Assembly: GCA_005503335.1 (NCBI GenBank)
Contig: SCMQ01000033.1
Span: 1 to 58,990, forward strand
Length of the DNA: 58,990 nt
Direction: 5' to 3'
Origin: Comamonadaceae bacterium 2FH
Lineage (GTDB): Bacteria; Pseudomonadota; Gammaproteobacteria; Burkholderiales; Burkholderiaceae_C
The translations under genes and the position numbers were made by a program. The notes beneath the pieces are model-generated. The model was not told the origin of the DNA. It searched no databases and saw only the letters and a list, made by a program, of their open reading frames with translations. Numbering within the stretch: the stretch's first letter is position 1; every line of letters starts with the position of its first letter. Positions 1 through 10,983 of the stretch are shown here, one piece after another.

Positions 1-3112
<3,112 letters not shown>

Positions 3113-3280
3113 GGCGTGGATATTTCGGTGAAGGCCGAACATTCTAGGGGGCGGACCTCGCCGCAGGGCGGGCGCCGGCAGAAGCCCTGTAAACCGTTTG
3201 CATTAAGGGAAACCCCCTGCGATGTCCGCCCGGGCGGGAACGGGCATCGCCCTACACTGTCTCAGCGCGAAGGAGACCGC

Positions 3281-4393
3281 ATGAAATCGTTCCGACTGAC
3301 CTGGCTGGCCGCCGTGCTGGCCGGCTTTTGCATGACGGCGCAGGCCCAGATCCTGATCGGGCAGACCGCCGGCTTCAGCGGCCCCGTGGGGGCCGGCGTC
3401 AAGGAGACCACCGAAGGCGCCAAGCTCTACCTGGACGCGGTCAACGCCCGCGGCGGCGTGCACGGCCAGCCGATCGCGCTGGTCTCCATGGACGACAAGT
3501 TCGAGCCCAAGCTGGCGGCCGAGAACGCGCGCGTGCTGATCGAGGACAAACGCGTGCTCGCCCTGTTCCTCAACCGCGGCACGCCGCACACCGAGGCCAT
3601 CATCCCGCTGCTGAACCAGCATGGCGTGCCGCTGATAGCCCCGTCCACCGGCGCCATGGTGCTGCACCAGCCGGTGCAAAAGCATGTGTTCAACGTGCGA
3701 GCCACCTACCAGCGCGAGGCCGAGAAGGCCATCGTGCACCTGAACACCATGGGCATCACGCGCATCGCCGTGGTGCATGTGGACGACAGCTTCGGCGCCG
3801 ACGGCCTGGCCGGGGCCCAGCGCGGCCTGGCCGCGGCCAAGCTGACCCCGGTGGCGCTCGAGAAGTTCGACCGCGCCAAGCCCAATTTCGCGCCGATCGC
3901 GCCCAAGGTGGCCCAGGCCAACGCCCAGGCCGTGCTGATGATCGCCTCGGGCTCGGCCGTGGTCGAGGGCACCAAGGCGCTGCGCGCGGCGGGCTCGGCG
4001 GCCCAGGTCGTGACCCTGTCCAACAACGCCTCGGGCGGCTTCGTAAAGAGCCTGGGCGAGCTGGCGCGCGGCGTGATCGTGACCCAGGTCTTCCCCTACG
4101 AGCGCTCGATCGCCTTCCCCATCGTCAAGGAGGCCCAGGACCTGGCGCGCGCCAAGGGCGCCAACGAGATCAGCCCCGCCATGCTGGAGGGATTCTCGGC
4201 CGCCAAGGTGCTGGTCGAGGCGCTGCGCCGCGCTGGACCCAAGCTCAGCCGCGAGCGCGTGCAGACCGCGCTCGAAGGCCTGCGCAAGCTCGACATCGGC
4301 GGCCTCGAAGTCGGCTACAGCACGACCGACCACACAGGTCTGGACTTCGCCGACCTGTCCATCATCGGCATCGACGGCCGCTTCAAGCGCTGA
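3281..4393 (+). CDS. ABC transporter periplasmic substrate-binding protein (branched-chain amino acid type)
   Basis: This 370-residue protein is a type I periplasmic binding protein of the LivJ/LivK kind (Peripla_BP_6). Residues 1-23 form a clear Sec signal peptide (basic MKSFR, hydrophobic core, cleavage after AQA), followed by the family opening ILIGQTAGFSGPVGAG. The fold's typical blocks follow: EGAKLYLDAVNARGG, then IPLLNQHGVPLIAPSTGA near residue 110, and the late SAAKVLVEALRRAG. The start at 3281 has an aggag Shine-Dalgarno 8 nt upstream. No permease or ATPase genes are adjacent, so it is an orphan binding protein and its ligand cannot be read from sequence; amino acids, amides and aromatic acids are all plausible. 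A weak GC hairpin follows the stop. Confidence 0.88.
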   Translation: MKSFRLTWLAAVLAGFCMTAQAQILIGQTAGFSGPVGAGVKETTEGAKLYLDAVNARGGVHGQPIALVSMDDKFEPKLAAENARVLIEDKRVLALFLNRGTPHTEAIIPLLNQHGVPLIAPSTGAMVLHQPVQKHVFNVRATYQREAEKAIVHLNTMGITRIAVVHVDDSFGADGLAGAQRGLAAAKLTPVALEKFDRAKPNFAPIAPKVAQANAQAVLMIASGSAVVEGTKALRAAGSAAQVVTLSNNASGGFVKSLGELARGVIVTQVFPYERSIAFPIVKEAQDLARAKGANEISPAMLEGFSAAKVLVEALRRAGPKLSRERVQTALEGLRKLDIGGLEVGYSTTDHTGLDFADLSIIGIDGRFKR

Positions 4394-4414
4394 GCCCCTC
4401 CCGGGGCCCTTTCC

Positions 4415-4570
4415 TTACTTGGCGGCGCTGGCCGGCGCCGCGGCCGGCGCGGCCTCGTGCGGCGCCTCGATGCCGTGCTTCTCGCCGCCCATGTCGATGT
4501 CGCCACCCTTCATCAGAATGAAGATCGCGAGCGCGGCGAAGGCGATGAAGCCCACAAGCAGTTTCCACAT
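4415..4570 (-). CDS. Small single-pass membrane protein (51 aa)
   Basis: This short reading frame starts MWKLLVGFIAFAALAIFIL, a single hydrophobic helix at residues 3-20. A hydrophilic stretch with GGDIDMGGEKHG follows, then an Ala/Pro-rich tail ending SAAK. A gggag Shine-Dalgarno lies 9 nt before the ATG, immediately after the U-tract of a terminator that separates it from the upstream MFS gene. I recall similar short proteins next to MFS transporters in Burkholderiales, so a role as a transporter accessory peptide is possible, but no function is established here. Hydrophobicity, Shine-Dalgarno and codon bias all support it being real. Confidence 0.7.
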   Translation of the reverse strand: MWKLLVGFIAFAALAIFILMKGGDIDMGGEKHGIEAPHEAAPAAAPASAAK

Positions 4571-4583
4571 GGTGTTTCTCCCG

Positions 4584-4610
4584 AAAAAAGGCCCTCGCTG
4601 ATGGAGGGCC
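4584..4610 (-). terminator. Rho-independent terminator after the MFS gene
   Basis: On the minus strand a 7-bp perfect stem (ggccctc/gagggcc, 7-nt loop) is followed directly by six T residues (4584-4589). It lies between the MFS stop and the 51-aa ORF, so it should end MFS transcripts and leave the small ORF dependent on read-through. Confidence 0.85.
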
Positions 4611-4654
4611 GGGTTGGATGTCCCCGCCCCTGTGGTGGGGAGTAAAGACCAGGA

Positions 4655-6310
4655 TCAGTCGTTGGCGTAGATGTCCACGTCCTTGGTCTCGCGGATGAAC
4701 AGGGTGCCGATCACACAGGTGGCGGCAGCGATGATGATCGGGTACCAGAGGCCGTTGTACATGTTGCCGGTCTGGGCCACGATGGCGAAGGCCGTGGTGG
4801 GCAGCAGGCCGCCGAACCAGCCGTTGCCGATGTGGTAGGGCAGGCTCATCGAGGTGTAGCGGATGCGGGTCGGGAACATCTCGACCAGCATGGCGGCGAT
4901 CGGGCCGTAGACCATGGTCACCAGGATCACCAGGTAGGTCAGGATCAGGGTCACCATCACCTTGTCGAGCTTGGCCGGGTCGGCCTTGCTCGGGTAGCCG
5001 GCGGCCTTGAGCGCGTCGGCCACGGCCTTCTTGAACTCGCCGTCCTTCTTCTTGGCCTCGTCGGCCGCCAGGCCCTTGGAGGCGTAGCTGGCGATCGCGG
5101 TCTCGCCGATCTTGATGGTGGCCACGCTGCCCGCGGCCGCCTGCTCGTTCTCGTAGCTGACGGAAGCGCCGGCCAGCACCTGCTTGGCGATGTCGCAGGA
5201 GCTGGTGAACTTGGCCGTGCCGGTGGGGTTGAACTGGAACGAGCACTCGGCCGGGTCGGCGGCGATCACCACCTTGTTCGTGGCTTGCGCGGCGGCCAAG
5301 TCGGGGTTGGCGGCCTTGGTCAGGGCGCCGAACACCGGGAAGTAGGTCAGCGCGGCCAACAGGCAGCCGGCCATGATGATGGGCTTGCGGCCGATCTTGT
5401 CGGACAGGGAGCCGAACACGATGAAGAAGGGCGTGCCGATCAGCAGCGAGACCGCGACCAGGATGTTGGCCGTGGCGCCGTCGACCTTGAGCGCCTGGGT
5501 CAGGAAGAACAGGGCGTAAAACTGGCCCGAGTACCAGACCACGGCCTGGCCGGCGGTCAGGCCGATCAGCGCCAGGATCACGATCTTGAGGTTCTTCCAC
5601 TGGCCGAAGGACTCGGTCAGCGGGGCCTTGGAGGTCTTGCCCTCGGCCTTCATCTTCTGGAAGGCCGGCGACTCGTTCATCGAGAGGCGGATCCAGACCG
5701 AGATCGCGAGCAGCGCGATGGAGACGATGAAGGGCACGCGCCAGCCCCAGTCGGCGAAGGCAGCCTCGCCGATCGCGGTGCGGGTGCCCAGGATCACCAT
5801 CAGCGACAGGAACAGGCCCAGGGTCGCGGTGGTCTGGATCCAGGCCGTGTAGGCGCCGCGCTTGCCATGCGGCGCATGCTCGGCCACGTAGGTGGCGGCA
5901 CCGCCGTACTCGCCGCCCAGGGCCAGGCCCTGCAGCAGGCGCAGCGCGATCAGGATGATGGGCGCGGCCACGCCTATGCTGGCGTAGTTGGGCAGGATGC
6001 CCACGATGAAGGTCGACAGGCCCATCAGCAGGATGGTGACCAGGAAGGTGTACTTGCGGCCGATCATGTCGCCCAGGCGGCCGAACACCAGGGCGCCGAA
6101 GGGCCGCACGATGAAGCCGGCCGCGAAGGCCAGCAGCGCGAAGATGAAGGCCGAACCGGCGTCGAGGCCGCTGAAGAACTGCTTGGCGATGATGGCGGCC
6201 AAGGAGCCGTAGAGGTAGAAGTCGTACCACTCGAACACGGTGCCGAGGGACGAGGCGAAGATCACTTTCTTCTCCTCGCGCGTCATGGGCCTAGCTGCGG
6301 TTGTAGCCAT
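4655..6310 (-). CDS. MFS transporter, metabolite:H+ symporter (MHS) family
   Basis: This 551-residue integral membrane protein belongs to the ProP/ShiA/KgtP branch of the major facilitator superfamily. The N-terminal signature is clear: VFEWYDFYLYGSLA in TM1, then RPFGALVFGRLGDMIGRKYTF for TM2-3, and the matching GSLSDKIGRKPIIMAG between TM7 and TM8. Near the C-terminus MFPTRIRYTSMSLPYHIGNG is also typical. Substrates in this family are carboxylates or betaines moved with protons. The unusual part is a hydrophilic stretch of roughly 100 residues (about 335-440, Lys/Asp/Ala-rich, two Cys) between TM8 and TM9, which makes it longer than the usual ~430-450 aa. It ends in its own terminator and may be functionally tied to the small membrane ORF downstream. 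Confidence 0.9.
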   Translation of the reverse strand: MATTAARPMTREEKKVIFASSLGTVFEWYDFYLYGSLAAIIAKQFFSGLDAGSAFIFALLAFAAGFIVRPFGALVFGRLGDMIGRKYTFLVTILLMGLSTFIVGILPNYASIGVAAPIILIALRLLQGLALGGEYGGAATYVAEHAPHGKRGAYTAWIQTTATLGLFLSLMVILGTRTAIGEAAFADWGWRVPFIVSIALLAISVWIRLSMNESPAFQKMKAEGKTSKAPLTESFGQWKNLKIVILALIGLTAGQAVVWYSGQFYALFFLTQALKVDGATANILVAVSLLIGTPFFIVFGSLSDKIGRKPIIMAGCLLAALTYFPVFGALTKAANPDLAAAQATNKVVIAADPAECSFQFNPTGTAKFTSSCDIAKQVLAGASVSYENEQAAAGSVATIKIGETAIASYASKGLAADEAKKKDGEFKKAVADALKAAGYPSKADPAKLDKVMVTLILTYLVILVTMVYGPIAAMLVEMFPTRIRYTSMSLPYHIGNGWFGGLLPTTAFAIVAQTGNMYNGLWYPIIIAAATCVIGTLFIRETKDVDIYAND

Positions 6311-6467
6311 GGGTTTGTCTCCTGTCTATCTGGTTGCAGCCCCCGACACGGGGACTTGCTTCCATTCTTGGCGACGGCTCTGACCCTGCTCTGACGCGAA
6401 ACCAACGCAGGCTTGCGCCAAACTGAACCGGGGCTGACGGCTTAGGGTGAAACCCTGGGGATCGATT

Positions 6468-7100
6468 TCAGGATGTGGATGAGGGCAAGCTGACCGCAGC
6501 GTCCCAGGCCGGGCCCTGGAACCAGGGGTCGCCGAGCAGGTAGGCGCGCAGCATGGGCAGGGCATCGAGGCCCCAGAACAGATGGCCGTCGACCGCGATG
6601 GTCGGCACGCCGAACAGGCCCAGCGCCAGGGCCTGTTCGGTGCGGGCCTTGAGCTCGGCCTTGACGGCCTCGCTCTGCGGGTCGCGGGCCGGCGCGAGCT
6701 CGCGCGTCAGCTGCGCCAGGCGCAGCGGGTCGGCCGCCTCGGCGCCGCCGCGCCAGACATGGCGAAAAATGGTTTCGCAGACATAGCGGTTGGGCTCGCC
6801 CTGGGCGTCGCAGGCCAGGGCCAGGCGCAGCAGGCCCAGCGGGTTGAAGGGGTGGCTGGCCGGCAGCTGCATGTCCACGCCCTGGCTGTGCGCCAGCCAC
6901 TGCACCTGGCGGTAGGTCCAGGCGCGCTTTCCAGCGATCTCGGCCGGGCCGAGCTGGCCATGATGCCGCAACAGGCCGGCCAGCAGCAGAGGCCGGTAGC
7001 GCAGGCTGTGGCTGATGCCTTCCAGCGCCTCGGGCAGCTTCTCGAAGGCCAGGTAGGCGTAGGGCGAGATGAAGTCGAGGTAGAAGTCCAGCTGCTTCAT
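6468..7100 (-). CDS. 2-hydroxychromene-2-carboxylate isomerase / DsbA-family oxidoreductase
   Basis: This 210-residue thioredoxin-fold protein belongs to the DsbA/GST-kappa group that includes the glutathione-dependent HCCA isomerases of naphthalene catabolism. It opens with FYLDFISPYAYLAFEKLP, where Ser replaces the redox cysteine, as in the isomerases rather than the thiol oxidoreductases. The C-terminal half has GVPTIAVDGHLFWGLDALPML, the usual cis-Pro loop and substrate region. Its ATG overlaps the DUF1289 stop by 4 nt, so it is the last gene of the HMG-CoA lyase/YbaK/DUF1289 run. No naphthalene genes are nearby, so a general GSH-dependent isomerase or transferase role is safer than the specific name. 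Confidence 0.85.
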   Translation of the reverse strand: MKQLDFYLDFISPYAYLAFEKLPEALEGISHSLRYRPLLLAGLLRHHGQLGPAEIAGKRAWTYRQVQWLAHSQGVDMQLPASHPFNPLGLLRLALACDAQGEPNRYVCETIFRHVWRGGAEAADPLRLAQLTRELAPARDPQSEAVKAELKARTEQALALGLFGVPTIAVDGHLFWGLDALPMLRAYLLGDPWFQGPAWDAAVSLPSSTS

Positions 7101-7345
7101 GCTGCGTCCTCGGCAGGCAGGGGCTCGGCCGCCGCCAGGCGCTCGGCGATGCGCGCCCAGACCACGCGCTTGCCCGCGTCGTCGAGCCGGCTCCAGGCGC
7201 GGATCTCGTCCAGCGTGCGCCAGCAGCCCTCGCAGAGGCCGCTGGCCTCGCCCATGCGGCAGACCGAGATGCAGGGGGAAGGCAGCTGCGCTTCGAGCGC
7301 GAGCACCTCGCGGGTGCGCCCAGCCAGTCGTGTTGCCGCGCTCAT
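7097..7345 (-). CDS. DUF1289 family cysteine-rich small protein
   Basis: This 82-residue protein contains the DUF1289 core: PCISVCRM followed by GLCEGCWRTLDEI. Its four cysteines have the spacing of a small metal or Fe-S site. The downstream helix RAWSRLDDAGKRVVWARIAERL is also typical. The function of the family is unknown; it is often found next to translation- or redox-related genes. The start ATG (7345) overlaps the stop of the YbaK-like gene by 4 nt, and its own stop overlaps the next ATG by 4 nt, so translational coupling of the three is likely. Confidence 0.82.
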   Translation of the reverse strand: MSAATRLAGRTREVLALEAQLPSPCISVCRMGEASGLCEGCWRTLDEIRAWSRLDDAGKRVVWARIAERLAAAEPLPAEDAA

Positions 7346-7860
7346 CCCGCCACCTGCACCACGTCGACCACCGGCGCGCCCGTGAGGCGCTCCAGGTCCT
7401 GCGGGCGCAGCTCGAACACGCCGTGCGGATGGCCGGCCGCGGCCCAGATCGCGTCGAAGCGGAACAGCTCGCGGTCGATCAGGGTCACGGGCGGCTGGGC
7501 GTGGGCCAGCGGCGCCACGCCGCCGATCGAGAAGCCGGTGCGCGCCTTGACGAAGTCGGCGTCGGCGCGGGCTATCGCCCCCAGCTGGGCCTCGACCTTC
7601 TTCTCGTCGACGCGACGGTCGCCCGAGGTCACGACGAGCACGGCCGCGTCGTCGCTCTTGCGCCGGAAGACGATGCTCTTGGCGATCTGGCCGAGCGCGA
7701 TGCCGAGCGCGTCGGCCGCCTGCTGGGCGGTGCGCGCCGCACCGTCGAGCAGCCGCGGCGCATGCGGATGGCCCAGGCGCTCGAGCTCGGCGCGCACGCG
7801 TTGCATGCCCTCGGGCAGGGCAGAGACTTCGGCGCCACACATGGCGGGTTCAGCCGGCAC
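7342..7860 (-). CDS. YbaK/EbsC-family aminoacyl-tRNA deacylase-like protein
   Basis: This 172-residue protein carries the YbaK/ProX editing domain. Family members hydrolyse mischarged Cys-tRNAPro, Ala-tRNAPro or related species in trans. Diagnostic pieces are AADALGIALGQIAKSIVFRR, the conserved Lys region in DRRVDEKKV, and GFSIGGVAPLAH, the glycine-rich active-site loop of free-standing editing proteins. A second in-frame ATG at 7842 (MCGAEV) would avoid overlap with the HMG-CoA lyase stop; neither start has a strong Shine-Dalgarno. Substrate specificity cannot be assigned from sequence. Confidence 0.85.
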   Translation of the reverse strand: MPAEPAMCGAEVSALPEGMQRVRAELERLGHPHAPRLLDGAARTAQQAADALGIALGQIAKSIVFRRKSDDAAVLVVTSGDRRVDEKKVEAQLGAIARADADFVKARTGFSIGGVAPLAHAQPPVTLIDRELFRFDAIWAAAGHPHGVFELRPQDLERLTGAPVVDVVQVAG

Positions 7861-8758
7861 GCTTGTTGAGGATGGCCTGGGCCGCGCGCGAATTGGGCTT
7901 GCGTCCCAGGAATTCGCTGATGAACTTGCCCGCGTCGACCAGCTTGTCGAGATTGATGCCGGTGTCTATGCCCATGCCGTGCAGCAGGTAGACCACATCT
8001 TCGGTCGCCACGTTGCCGGTCGCGCCCTTGGCATAGGGGCAGCCGCCCAGGCCCGCGACCGAGGTGTCGTACTGCCATACGCCCAGCTCCAGGCTGGCCA
8101 GGGTGTTGGCCAGGGCCTGGCCGTAGGTGTCGTGGTAATGGCCCGAGACATCGTCGATCTCGTAATGCCGCAGCGCAGCCTCGAGCGCGCGCTGCACCTT
8201 CAGCGGCGTGCCCACGCCTATGGTGTCGGCCACGCCCACATGCTGCACGCCGATGTCTTTCATGAGGCCGGCCAGGTAGGCCACGCGCTCGGGCGCGATC
8301 TCGCCCTCGTAAGGGCAGCCCACGCAGCAGGACATGGCGCCGCGCACGTAGATGCCGGCCGCGCGCGCCGCCTCGGCCACGGGGCGGAAGCGCTCTATGC
8401 TCTCGGCGATCGAGCAGTTGATGTTCTTCTGGCTGAAGGCCTCGCTGGCCGCGCCGAACACCACGATCTCGTCGGGCCGGGTCTTGAGCGCGGCCTCGAA
8501 GCCCTGCAGGTTGGGCGTCAGCACCGAGTAGCGCACGCCGGCCTGGCGCTCGATGCCGGCCATGACGGAGGCAGCGTCGGCCATCTGCGGCACCCACTTG
8601 GGCGAGACGAAGCTCGTGACCTCGATCTCCCTGAGGCCGGCCGCCTGCAGGCGGTGCACGAGCTCGATCTTGACCGCGGCCGGCACCGGCTGCTTTTCAT
8701 TCTGCAGGCCGTCGCGCGGCCCGACATCGACGAGTTTGACTTTGGGGGGAAGCTTCAT
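7850..8758 (-). CDS. mvaB: Hydroxymethylglutaryl-CoA lyase
   Basis: This 302-residue enzyme cleaves (S)-3-hydroxy-3-methylglutaryl-CoA to acetyl-CoA and acetoacetate, the last step of leucine catabolism (LiuE-type). It has the metal-binding opening LVDVGPRDGLQNE with the catalytic Arg/Asp, the block ATSFVSPKWVPQMAD-like at residues ~48-62 (here VTSFVSPKWVPQMAD), the HYHDTYGQALAN metal histidines, and the HMG-CoA lyase signature SVAGLGGCPYAKGATGN with its active-site Cys. It is encoded apart from both the carboxylase operon (19131-25392) and the isovaleryl-CoA dehydrogenase locus (40449-42099), and shares an overlap of a few nt with the YbaK-like gene. Confidence 0.93.
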   Translation of the reverse strand: MKLPPKVKLVDVGPRDGLQNEKQPVPAAVKIELVHRLQAAGLREIEVTSFVSPKWVPQMADAASVMAGIERQAGVRYSVLTPNLQGFEAALKTRPDEIVVFGAASEAFSQKNINCSIAESIERFRPVAEAARAAGIYVRGAMSCCVGCPYEGEIAPERVAYLAGLMKDIGVQHVGVADTIGVGTPLKVQRALEAALRHYEIDDVSGHYHDTYGQALANTLASLELGVWQYDTSVAGLGGCPYAKGATGNVATEDVVYLLHGMGIDTGINLDKLVDAGKFISEFLGRKPNSRAAQAILNKRAG

Positions 8759-8785
8759 GGGGCACTCTCTCTACGCCACAGTATC

Positions 8786-8809
8786 GCAAAATCCGGCCCC
8801 TGCGGCCGG
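8786..8809 (-). terminator. Probable terminator of the CrbS-type operon
   Basis: On the minus strand a 6-bp stem ccggcc/ggccgg (5-nt loop) is followed by ATTTTG. It lies 9 nt past the exonuclease stop. The T-run is short, so efficiency is uncertain. Confidence 0.5.
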
Positions 8810-8817
8810 CATCCGTA

Positions 8818-10983
8818 TTAGTACCTAAGGCGCGCGTAATAGGTCCGCTGCGCGGCCTCGAGCGCCTGGCCCAGTGTCTGTATGCCCTGGTCGGCCAGCA
8901 GGGGCAGCAGGCGCAGGAACACCTCGGCCGTCAGCAGGGCGTCACCGAGGGCCCGGTGGCGCCCCTCGACCCCGATGCCGAAGCGCTCGGCGATCGCCTC
9001 CAGCTGATGCGATTCCTGGCTGGGATGGACCAGGGCCGAAAGCAGCAGCGTGTCCAGCACCGGCTGGTCGAAATGCAGGCCCGCCGCCTGCTCCTTGAGC
9101 CGCAGGAAGCGCATGTCGAAGGCCGCGTTGTGGGCGACCAGCACCGTGTCCCTGGCGAAGGCATGAAAGGCCGGCAGCACCTGCTCTATGGTCGGCCGCC
9201 CGCGCAGCAGCTCGGGAACTATGCCGTGGACCGACAAGGAGGCAGCGGGGATGTCGCGCCGCGGGTCGACCAACTGCTCGAAGCCCTCCTGCCGCAGCAG
9301 CCTGCCGTTGACGATGCGCACGGCGCCGACCTGGATGATCTCGTCGCCACCCGAAGGGTCCAGCCCCGTGGTCTCGGTGTCGAACACGGTGTAGGCGAGC
9401 TCGGACAGGCGGCGCTCGGCCAGTTCGCCGGCCTGGCCCGCGCGCTGGAACAGGTCGAAGTCGTAATACTCGGGGCGGCTGCCGGCGGGCGCCGGCAGGG
9501 CCGCCTCGGCCGGTTCCTGCGGGCTGGCCTGCGGCAGCAGGAAGCGGAACCAGGCCTGGTGACTGGCGCGCTCGCGTTCGAACCAGAAGGCGCCGCCATG
9601 GCGCTCCACGACATCGCGCACGCTCAGCGGCAGGGTCTCGTCGCCGACCTTCATCGGGTCCATTTCCCAGCCCATCGCGGTTTCGCTGTTCATGACCTGG
9701 CCGGACCAGACCAGGTCCAGGTGGGCGCGCGGCCCGGCCGGGCCAAGCCGCAGCTCGACATGGCGCAAGCCGAATTCTTCGAACAGCCGACCGGCGAGGT
9801 AGACCAGGGCCTGCAGCAGGGAGAAGCTGTCCACGCGCAGCCACAGCGGGACGGGCGGCGCCACGGTGGCGCAGGGCAGGCCATGGGCCGCCTCGATGCG
9901 CCGCGCGGCGGCGGCCAGCAGGTCGCTGCCCAGCATGTCCTCCATCGGCCAGCGGGTCTTGAGCGCATCGGTCGAGCTGGCCACGAGGTCCTGGATGCGC
10001 CGGCTCATGGCGGCGGTCTCGTCGCGCACCACGGCGAGGAAGCGATCGCGCAGGGCGGCGTCGAGGTCGGGGTAGTCCAGCATGTCGAGCGCCGCCTGCA
10101 TGTTGGCCAGGGCGGAGCGGCTGCGCTCGGTCAGGCCCAGCAGCAGGCGGTCGCGCGCGCTCTCCTGCTCGAGTTCGCGCGTGATGTCGTCGAGCAGCAG
10201 CACATAGCCGCTCATGGCCGGGCGCTCGCCCTGCGCCGCGGGCGCGCGCACCGGCGTCATCAGGACCCGCAGCAGATGGCCGGCGCCGGCGGTCGTGACG
10301 AACTGGGCCGCAGGGCTGGCCGCGTCCTGCGCCATGCGCTGCTGCACGCGCTCCAGGGCATGGTCGATCAGCGGGCGGTCGAACACGGCATAGATCGAGC
10401 GCCCGAGCCCGATCAGCTCGGCCCCGCCCGCGACCTCGGGGGCCTGCGACAGGGCACGGAACTGCAGGCGCGCGCGCTGGTTGTAGAGGATGACACGACC
10501 GTCCAGGCTGCACACCACCACGCTTTGCATGAGCTCGGACATCAGCGCGGCGAGCCGGCTGCGTTCCTGCTCGATGCGCTGGCTGGCCTCGCCCACCCTG
10601 GCCTCGACATCGCGCTGCAGCTGCGCCCGCTGGGCCGCCAGCGCCTCGATGGCCCGGGCCAGGCCCCGGTTCTCGGCGCTGCCCCGGGCCGGCAGCTCGC
10701 TCGGCCCCTGCCCGGCCAGCAGCACCTGCGCCGCTTCGAGCAGGCGCGCCGGGGCCTCGACCCGGTCGCGGTACAGCAGGCGCGCCGCATGGCCCAGGCC
10801 GCCCGCCAGCACCAGGCCCAGCAGCAGCAGCAGCGCGGCGCGCGGGGCCAGCAGTTCGCCCAGGACCGCGCGCTCGGCCTCGGCCAGCGTGGCCGCGACC
10901 AGCGCCAGGGCCAGGCCGGTCCAGGCCGCCAGCACCCCCCCAGGCAGCAGCGTGGCCAGCAGCCGGCGCGGGTCGCGCTTCAC
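8818..10983 (-). CDS. Membrane PAS / degenerate histidine-kinase / DEDDh 3'-5' exonuclease fusion
   Basis: This 721-residue protein starts at a GTG overlapping the response-regulator stop (GTGA). Two transmembrane helices lie at ~8-30 and ~44-66, then a HAMP/coiled-coil stretch to ~145 and a PAS-like domain (~146-265). Residues ~280-485 look like a histidine-kinase core, but the H-box position reads ERSRSALANMQAALDML with no phosphorylatable His, and the N- and G-boxes are missing although the closing VVERHGGAFWF...WFRFLLP is retained. The C-terminal DnaQ-type exonuclease (~528-700) looks intact: VFDTETTGLDP (D535, E537), HNAAFDMRFL (D623), HRALGDA (H676, D681). Relatives are annotated as DNA polymerase III epsilon, but a membrane-anchored form beside a CrbS-like sensor is unlikely to be a replication proofreader. 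Its substrate is unknown. Confidence 0.88.
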   Translation of the reverse strand: MKRDPRRLLATLLPGGVLAAWTGLALALVAATLAEAERAVLGELLAPRAALLLLLGLVLAGGLGHAARLLYRDRVEAPARLLEAAQVLLAGQGPSELPARGSAENRGLARAIEALAAQRAQLQRDVEARVGEASQRIEQERSRLAALMSELMQSVVVCSLDGRVILYNQRARLQFRALSQAPEVAGGAELIGLGRSIYAVFDRPLIDHALERVQQRMAQDAASPAAQFVTTAGAGHLLRVLMTPVRAPAAQGERPAMSGYVLLLDDITRELEQESARDRLLLGLTERSRSALANMQAALDMLDYPDLDAALRDRFLAVVRDETAAMSRRIQDLVASSTDALKTRWPMEDMLGSDLLAAAARRIEAAHGLPCATVAPPVPLWLRVDSFSLLQALVYLAGRLFEEFGLRHVELRLGPAGPRAHLDLVWSGQVMNSETAMGWEMDPMKVGDETLPLSVRDVVERHGGAFWFERERASHQAWFRFLLPQASPQEPAEAALPAPAGSRPEYYDFDLFQRAGQAGELAERRLSELAYTVFDTETTGLDPSGGDEIIQVGAVRIVNGRLLRQEGFEQLVDPRRDIPAASLSVHGIVPELLRGRPTIEQVLPAFHAFARDTVLVAHNAAFDMRFLRLKEQAAGLHFDQPVLDTLLLSALVHPSQESHQLEAIAERFGIGVEGRHRALGDALLTAEVFLRLLPLLADQGIQTLGQALEAAQRTYYARLRY

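Noticed and set aside
3113-3280. LexA box upstream of uvrA
   Set aside because: A cctgtaaaccg sequence near 3184 has a CTGT half but no ACAG partner at the right spacing.
4383-6230. 615-codon minus-strand frame overlapping the MFS gene
   Set aside because: Upstream part is an off-frame shadow of the MFS gene; the only part I keep from this strand region is the 51-codon ORF 4415-4570, which lies in its own frame with a Shine-Dalgarno.
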